In this document: positions 60,319 through 64,000 of the stretch, one piece after another
Position numbering within the stretch: position 1 is the stretch's first letter
How the letters are laid out: each line of letters opens with the position of its first letter
Assembly: GCA_965214335.1 (NCBI GenBank)
Contig: CBDCBO010000014.1
Coordinates: 62,001-126,000 of the forward strand
DNA length: 64,000 nt
Reading direction: 5' to 3'
From: Velthaea sp965214335
GTDB lineage: Bacteria > Vulcanimicrobiota > Vulcanimicrobiia > Vulcanimicrobiales > Vulcanimicrobiaceae
Program-made: the position numbers and the translations under genes
Notes under the pieces: model-generated
The model's input: only the letters and a program-made list of their open reading frames with translations
Databases searched by the model: none
What the model was told of the DNA's origin: nothing

Positions 60319-62298
60319 CTAGATATGCAGCCGCTGTTCTAAGATGAGGCCGGATGTCATGAAGTTGGGCGAAACCGGCGCTAGCGGATAGGTCGTCATG
60401 CCGCCGAACGAGCTGCGCCGGAAGCTCACGAGCAGCGATGTGCGCGGCGTCTGCGCTATCTCAATACCGGCAAAGAAAAGACGCTGCGCGAAATCGAGCG
60501 GCTCGGCGAACGTGCCTTTCATCGCGTATCGGCCGACTCCGGTCGCTACGACAACGTTGCGCGAGAGATGGCGCGAAAAAGTCAAGACCGCCTGCGGCAC
60601 TTCGTACGAAACGCGATCTTGGGGATGCATCGCGAGGAACGGACGGTACTCCGTGTCGGCGACGATGTCGAGCGCCACATCGCCGAACGCCGGATGCCAC
60701 GCGGTCCATATCGCGGAACGACGTTGGCGGCCGAACGTTGCCGCACTCGGCGCTTGCGGTAGAAAATAACCATCGATATACCCGGTCTGCAGCGCCGATA
60801 TCGTCGTTTCCGGATCGATCTGATGCACGTCCGTGTACTCGAGATGCAGCTCGAGCGGACCTTTGTCGACAAAATAGCGCAAGCGATAGCCTTGCCGATT
60901 CACGCCCAGCACGCTGTTGTCGATGAGTTGATAGTTTGATTTGAGCCATTGACCGGGCCAGGCGAATGCAACGCTCCATTGGTTTTCCGCGACGCCGTAG
61001 GGCAGGATCATCGTTGCGTAGCGCGGTTCCATCCGGTAAAAATCGAGCGACGCCGTAACGCGGCCCCGCGTCTCAATGAGCCCGGCGTGATAGTAGCCGC
61101 CCGGCGCCGCTGTTCCTGGTCGCGCAACCGGAGCCGCATCGTACCAGGCTCGACCGATCTCCACCACGCCGTCCAGTCCAACGGCGGGAACGGCGTGGAA
61201 CGCGCCGCGCAGGCCGGCAATCGTCTGACGTTGTCCGCTCAAGACGCTCGTGGGCAGCACGCCTTGCGGGTAAACGTTAAACGTCGGATCGATGCCGAAG
61301 GGAACGGTGGTTATAAACGACGTTCCGCTCGTGCTCGCGTGCAGAACTTGACCCGAGAAGCGCGTACCTTCGCCTCGATCGAACACCAGCGACGCCATCA
61401 CGAACCGGGCCAGCTCACCGGGCAGGCTCGGCAAATCGGCGTTCGTTAATTCCAGGGTCGCGGTGTCACGTTTCGCAACGATGTCGAATCCGTGCAGCGG
61501 CAGTGCCGTCGAATACGGATTCCAGCGGTCAAGTCCGATCGAATTGCTCGACAGCGTCTCGGCCGGCGCGTACGCGATCGCGGGATTGACGCTCGTGAGC
61601 ACCGGCTGCACGAAGACGAAGCGATCGGTTTGCGCCAGATCGAACCAGCCGCCGCGCACGCGCAGATTGCCGTCGGCGGTGTTCAAGCCGCCCGATAGTA
61701 TCGAGAGCCGGGTCGCCGTTCCATCGTCTTGGCCGGGGTGCGTGGGAAATGTCACCTGATACGGAAACGCCGGCGACCCGAGATGCGGATTGATCGTCGG
61801 CAGCAGGTTCTCACCCCAATATGCGGCGTTGGTCACGCTGCCGTGGGACGACGCGAGCCCCGCGCTGACCGAGATGTCGTACCGGCGTAACGCCAGATCC
61901 GCAGTCGTGACCATCTGCGCGATGCCCGCGTTTCCGCTGCCTTGCGGTGCGCTCGAAAACAGGTCGTATGGTGTATTCGGCGCCAGCGGTGATCCGGCAA
62001 TAAATCCCGCTGCCTCGGGTCCGACCGTTCCCGGCCCACCGGAGTTCTGACTGATGAACGTGAGGCTTGCATCCGATACAGCATGCAGCCCAAGCGCACG
62101 ATGCACCGGCACCGCCGCCGGCCCGGTGCCGACCGGAGCCGGCGAAGCCTGCTGCGTCGGACCCGGGGCCGGCGTCGCTTGCTGCGTCGGCCCGGGCGCC
62201 GGTACCGGTTGTCCCGCTTCGGCGCGACACGGGCAGCAGAGCCAAACGAAAACGACGAGCGCACCGTACAGCGGCAACGCGCGCGCAAGCGCAATCAT
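60319..62298 (-). CDS. Probable outer-membrane beta-barrel protein
   Basis: About 659 residues. Signal peptide (ALARALPLYGALVVFVWLCC), then a Pro/Gln repeat (PAPGPTQQ twice), then many alternating hydrophobic strands with aromatic ends (FMASLVFDRGEGTRFSGQVL, RLRYFVDKGPLELHLEYTDV, LLVSFRRSSFGGMTTY), ending in LILEQRLHI. This reads as a beta-barrel of ~20-plus strands, so an outer membrane is implied. Not a recognised porin family. ATG 62298 follows AAGGGCG; 20 bp after the alpha/beta hydrolase stop. Confidence 0.75.
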   Translation of the reverse strand: MIALARALPLYGALVVFVWLCCPCRAEAGQPVPAPGPTQQATPAPGPTQQASPAPVGTGPAAVPVHRALGLHAVSDASLTFISQNSGGPGTVGPEAAGFIAGSPLAPNTPYDLFSSAPQGSGNAGIAQMVTTADLALRRYDISVSAGLASSHGSVTNAAYWGENLLPTINPHLGSPAFPYQVTFPTHPGQDDGTATRLSILSGGLNTADGNLRVRGGWFDLAQTDRFVFVQPVLTSVNPAIAYAPAETLSSNSIGLDRWNPYSTALPLHGFDIVAKRDTATLELTNADLPSLPGELARFVMASLVFDRGEGTRFSGQVLHASTSGTSFITTVPFGIDPTFNVYPQGVLPTSVLSGQRQTIAGLRGAFHAVPAVGLDGVVEIGRAWYDAAPVARPGTAAPGGYYHAGLIETRGRVTASLDFYRMEPRYATMILPYGVAENQWSVAFAWPGQWLKSNYQLIDNSVLGVNRQGYRLRYFVDKGPLELHLEYTDVHQIDPETTISALQTGYIDGYFLPQAPSAATFGRQRRSAIWTAWHPAFGDVALDIVADTEYRPFLAMHPQDRVSYEVPQAVLTFSRHLSRNVVVATGVGRYAMKGTFAEPLDFAQRLFFAGIEIAQTPRTSLLVSFRRSSFGGMTTYPLAPVSPNFMTSGLILEQRLHI

Positions 62299-62318
62299 GA
62301 CGCGGGCGCCCTTAGACG

Positions 62319-63419
62319 TTAACGCGCCGGTCCGCTCTGGGCCAAAAGATCGCGCAGATACGCTTGCCAAATTTCGGCGTGCGTATGCGTGCCGTGCCCG
62401 CGCGTCTGCGCACTAATCGGTAAGAGCACGAAGCGTCCGTGCGGGACTTGACCGATCTCGCGTTCGACGATGCCTAACTCGGGCGGATTGATCTGATCGT
62501 CGGCGGAGTTGATTGCAAGCAGCGGCGCGCTGATCGTTGCGAGCAGCGGCTGCGGATTGTAATCGCGGGATGCCTCGACTTGGTAGATGAGATCGTTCGC
62601 ATCGAGCCCGGCGGCCTGCGCGCGAATGCGATCGCGGTAGTACGCGTCGGCGGCATCTTGCGTCGGTAATTGCGATTGATTGTACAGCGGCGCGGAACCG
62701 ACGAACCACAGCAAGTCGTTGGCGGCGCGCAAGCCGTCAGCCGGCTCGCTGGTATAGTCGCCGCCGGCGTACGCCGGATCGCTGCTCACCGCATCGACGA
62801 TCATATCGCGCCAAATCCGATTGCGTCCGCTGATCTGCACCGGCAGACTTGCCAGCGGCAATAGCGCATCCATCATCTGCGGATACATCTCGCCCCATAG
62901 CCACGTCTGCATGCCGCCCATCGACGTCCCGGTCACCAACCGCAGCCGATCCACGTGCAACGCTTCCGTAACGACGGCGTGCTGCGCTGCGACCATATCG
63001 TGATAACCGTAATGTGGGAAATGCGCCTTTAGGCCGTCGCTGGGCTTGGCCGACTTACCATGGCCGATGCCGTCGGTAATGATGACAAAATAGCGCCGCA
63101 CGTCGAGCGCGCCGCCCGGAACGAACAGCACGCCGGCATACGTTTGACGCAGAAATTGATTGCTGTCGCCGCCCGTGCCGTGCAGCACGAGGACAGCGTT
63201 ATCGACGTGACCCGCGGCGTCACGACGCGGCTTTCCCAACGTGATGTAGTGCAAGCGCAGATGCGAAAGCATCTCGCCGTCGGCGAAGTGAAACTCGGGC
63301 ACGGTGTAGTTGCCGTCGACGGGCGCGGGCCACGTCGGCGCCACTGATACCGGCTGTGCTTGAACGTGCATCGCCGTGGCCGCAAAGAACGCGAGAACGA
63401 GCGCGATGCACCTCACCAT
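62319..63419 (-). CDS. Secreted alpha/beta hydrolase, homoserine O-acetyltransferase-like
   Basis: About 366 residues. Signal peptide (CIALVLAFFAATAMHVQA), then MetX-like core: AVLVLHGTGGDSNQFL, ITDGIGHGKSAKPSDG, nucleophile Ser in VTGTSMGGMQTWLWGEMYP, Asp in LLAINSADDQINPP and His in GHGTHTHAEIW. The triad is complete. Export makes true homoserine acetylation unlikely, so a periplasmic esterase or acyltransferase is more probable. ATG 63419 is chosen over the longer 63491 frame because it starts the signal peptide. Confidence 0.88.
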   Translation of the reverse strand: MVRCIALVLAFFAATAMHVQAQPVSVAPTWPAPVDGNYTVPEFHFADGEMLSHLRLHYITLGKPRRDAAGHVDNAVLVLHGTGGDSNQFLRQTYAGVLFVPGGALDVRRYFVIITDGIGHGKSAKPSDGLKAHFPHYGYHDMVAAQHAVVTEALHVDRLRLVTGTSMGGMQTWLWGEMYPQMMDALLPLASLPVQISGRNRIWRDMIVDAVSSDPAYAGGDYTSEPADGLRAANDLLWFVGSAPLYNQSQLPTQDAADAYYRDRIRAQAAGLDANDLIYQVEASRDYNPQPLLATISAPLLAINSADDQINPPELGIVEREIGQVPHGRFVLLPISAQTRGHGTHTHAEIWQAYLRDLLAQSGPAR

Positions 63420-63487
63420 GCGGCTTGCTGCGACCCCGGGCGTGTGCAAACCCTGCAATCCCCGACACCGAACGACCCGCAACGCCG

Positions 63488-63928
63488 TCAACCGGCGCTG
63501 CCACGCTGGGCGGCAAGCCGGTCGATGCCGCGCAAATACGAATCGACGCCTAAGCCCGAAATCTGCCCGATGCAGGCGTCGGCCGTCACCGAAATGCGGC
63601 GGAATGCTTCGCGCGCACTGATATCGGACAGGTGCACTTCAACGGCCGGAACGCTAATCGCCGCCAGCGCGTCGCGAATCGCATACGAATAATGCGTATA
63701 GGCGCCGGGGTTGATAACGATACCATCAGCCCAACTCCGAATGCGATGCAGCGCATCGATGATCGCGCCCTCACCGTTCGCTTGAAAAAACGCAATCTCG
63801 ATCGACCGTTCGGCGGCGTAGGCCGCCACGATTGCTTCGAGTTCGGCCAGCGTCGTGCGGCCGTATACAGCCGGTTCACGTTCGCCCAGCAGGTTGAGAT
63901 TAGGACCGTTTACGACGACGATGCGCAC
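63488..63928 (-). CDS. aroQ: Type II 3-dehydroquinate dehydratase AroQ
   Basis: 146 residues. Shikimate-pathway dehydratase. Seen: VVNGPNLNLLGEREPAVYG (catalytic Arg and Tyr), INPGAYTHYSYAIRDAL (Asn and His), and VEVHLSDISAREAFRRIS (Glu, His, Arg). The usual QSNHEG phrase reads QANGEG, a mild variation. Full length and probably active. Its start overlaps the stop of the truncated upstream gene by 19 bp. Confidence 0.95.
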   Translation of the reverse strand: MRIVVVNGPNLNLLGEREPAVYGRTTLAELEAIVAAYAAERSIEIAFFQANGEGAIIDALHRIRSWADGIVINPGAYTHYSYAIRDALAAISVPAVEVHLSDISAREAFRRISVTADACIGQISGLGVDSYLRGIDRLAAQRGSAG

Positions 63929-64000
63929 GCCGTCTCCAAGAACGCGAAAGCGTGCCGGACGGCGGCCGTATCGACGCCGTGGTCGGCAACCGTTTCCCCG
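63910..64000 (-). CDS. 3' end of an upstream gene cut by the window
   Basis: About 29 codons remain, ending GVDTAAVRHAFAFLETACA then a short Cys/Ser tail and TAA. It overlaps the aroQ start, so it belongs to the same operon. A shikimate-pathway gene such as aroB would fit the context, but too little is left to identify it. Confidence 0.5.
   Translation of the reverse strand, partial: GETVADHGVDTAAVRHAFAFLETACASSS

Overview
The window is high-GC bacterial chromosome with dense, mostly well-ordered genes. No rRNA, tRNA, prophage or CRISPR was seen. The mix of a GloVer tandem-repeat protein, a DUF11-repeat protein without a signal peptide, TonB-like anchored proline-rich proteins and many GTG/TTG starts would fit a lineage such as Candidatus Eremiobacterota. 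That placement is inference from gene style, not a proven identification.

Main result: 7.2-15.0 kb holds what looks like a complete mycosporine-like amino acid (MAA, UV-sunscreen) cluster. A plus-strand run encodes a MysB-type O-methyltransferase, a MysC-type ATP-grasp ligase, a MysD-type D-Ala-D-Ala-ligase homologue and a sedoheptulose-7-phosphate-cyclase-type enzyme. The first three are joined by 4-bp TTGA overlaps. Back to back on the minus strand is a probable tailoring operon: a HAD-fold protein lacking both motif I aspartates, a TauD-type Fe(II)/2-oxoglutarate dioxygenase and a GT-B glycosyltransferase. The cyclase is unusual in its N-terminal extension and active-site loop.

Layout. 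0-3.6 kb: sugar ABC transporter (ATPase cut by the window edge, DUF2291 protein) divergent from a LacI regulator, with a perfect 12-bp operator palindrome between them. 3.6-7 kb: ComEC and an anchored proline-rich protein. 7-15 kb: MAA locus. 15-21 kb (minus): damaged GloVer protein, GalE, a 5'-3' exonuclease, an IPNS-like oxygenase and a PLP enzyme. 21-25 kb: lower-GC accessory stretch with MarR, two NmrA-like reductases and a methyltransferase; three related palindromes suggest one MarR regulon. 25-35 kb: amine oxidase, membrane protein, tandem PilZ protein, SDRs, GH16 hydrolase, NAGPA-type enzyme, tautomerase, small secreted protein. 35-42 kb: DUF11-repeat protein, two-component system, second anchored proline-rich protein. 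42-48 kb: ModE-like regulator, molybdate/tungstate-binding protein, molybdopterin-type domain protein and Mop, mixed with IS256 and DUF2283 remnants and a GntR/NTF2 pair. 48-64 kb: PEP carboxylase, homoserine dehydrogenase, two transglutaminase-like proteins, a TrkA-N channel with an atypical filter, GalK/GalT, amidohydrolase, beta-barrel-like protein, alpha/beta hydrolase and AroQ.

Decay traces (IS256, Uma2, GST, DUF2283, a partial gene duplication) lie mainly in the gaps at 23.9-24.3, 44.7-45.7, 47.4-47.8, 57.8-58.1 and 59.9-60.3 kb. These are the most plastic parts of the window.
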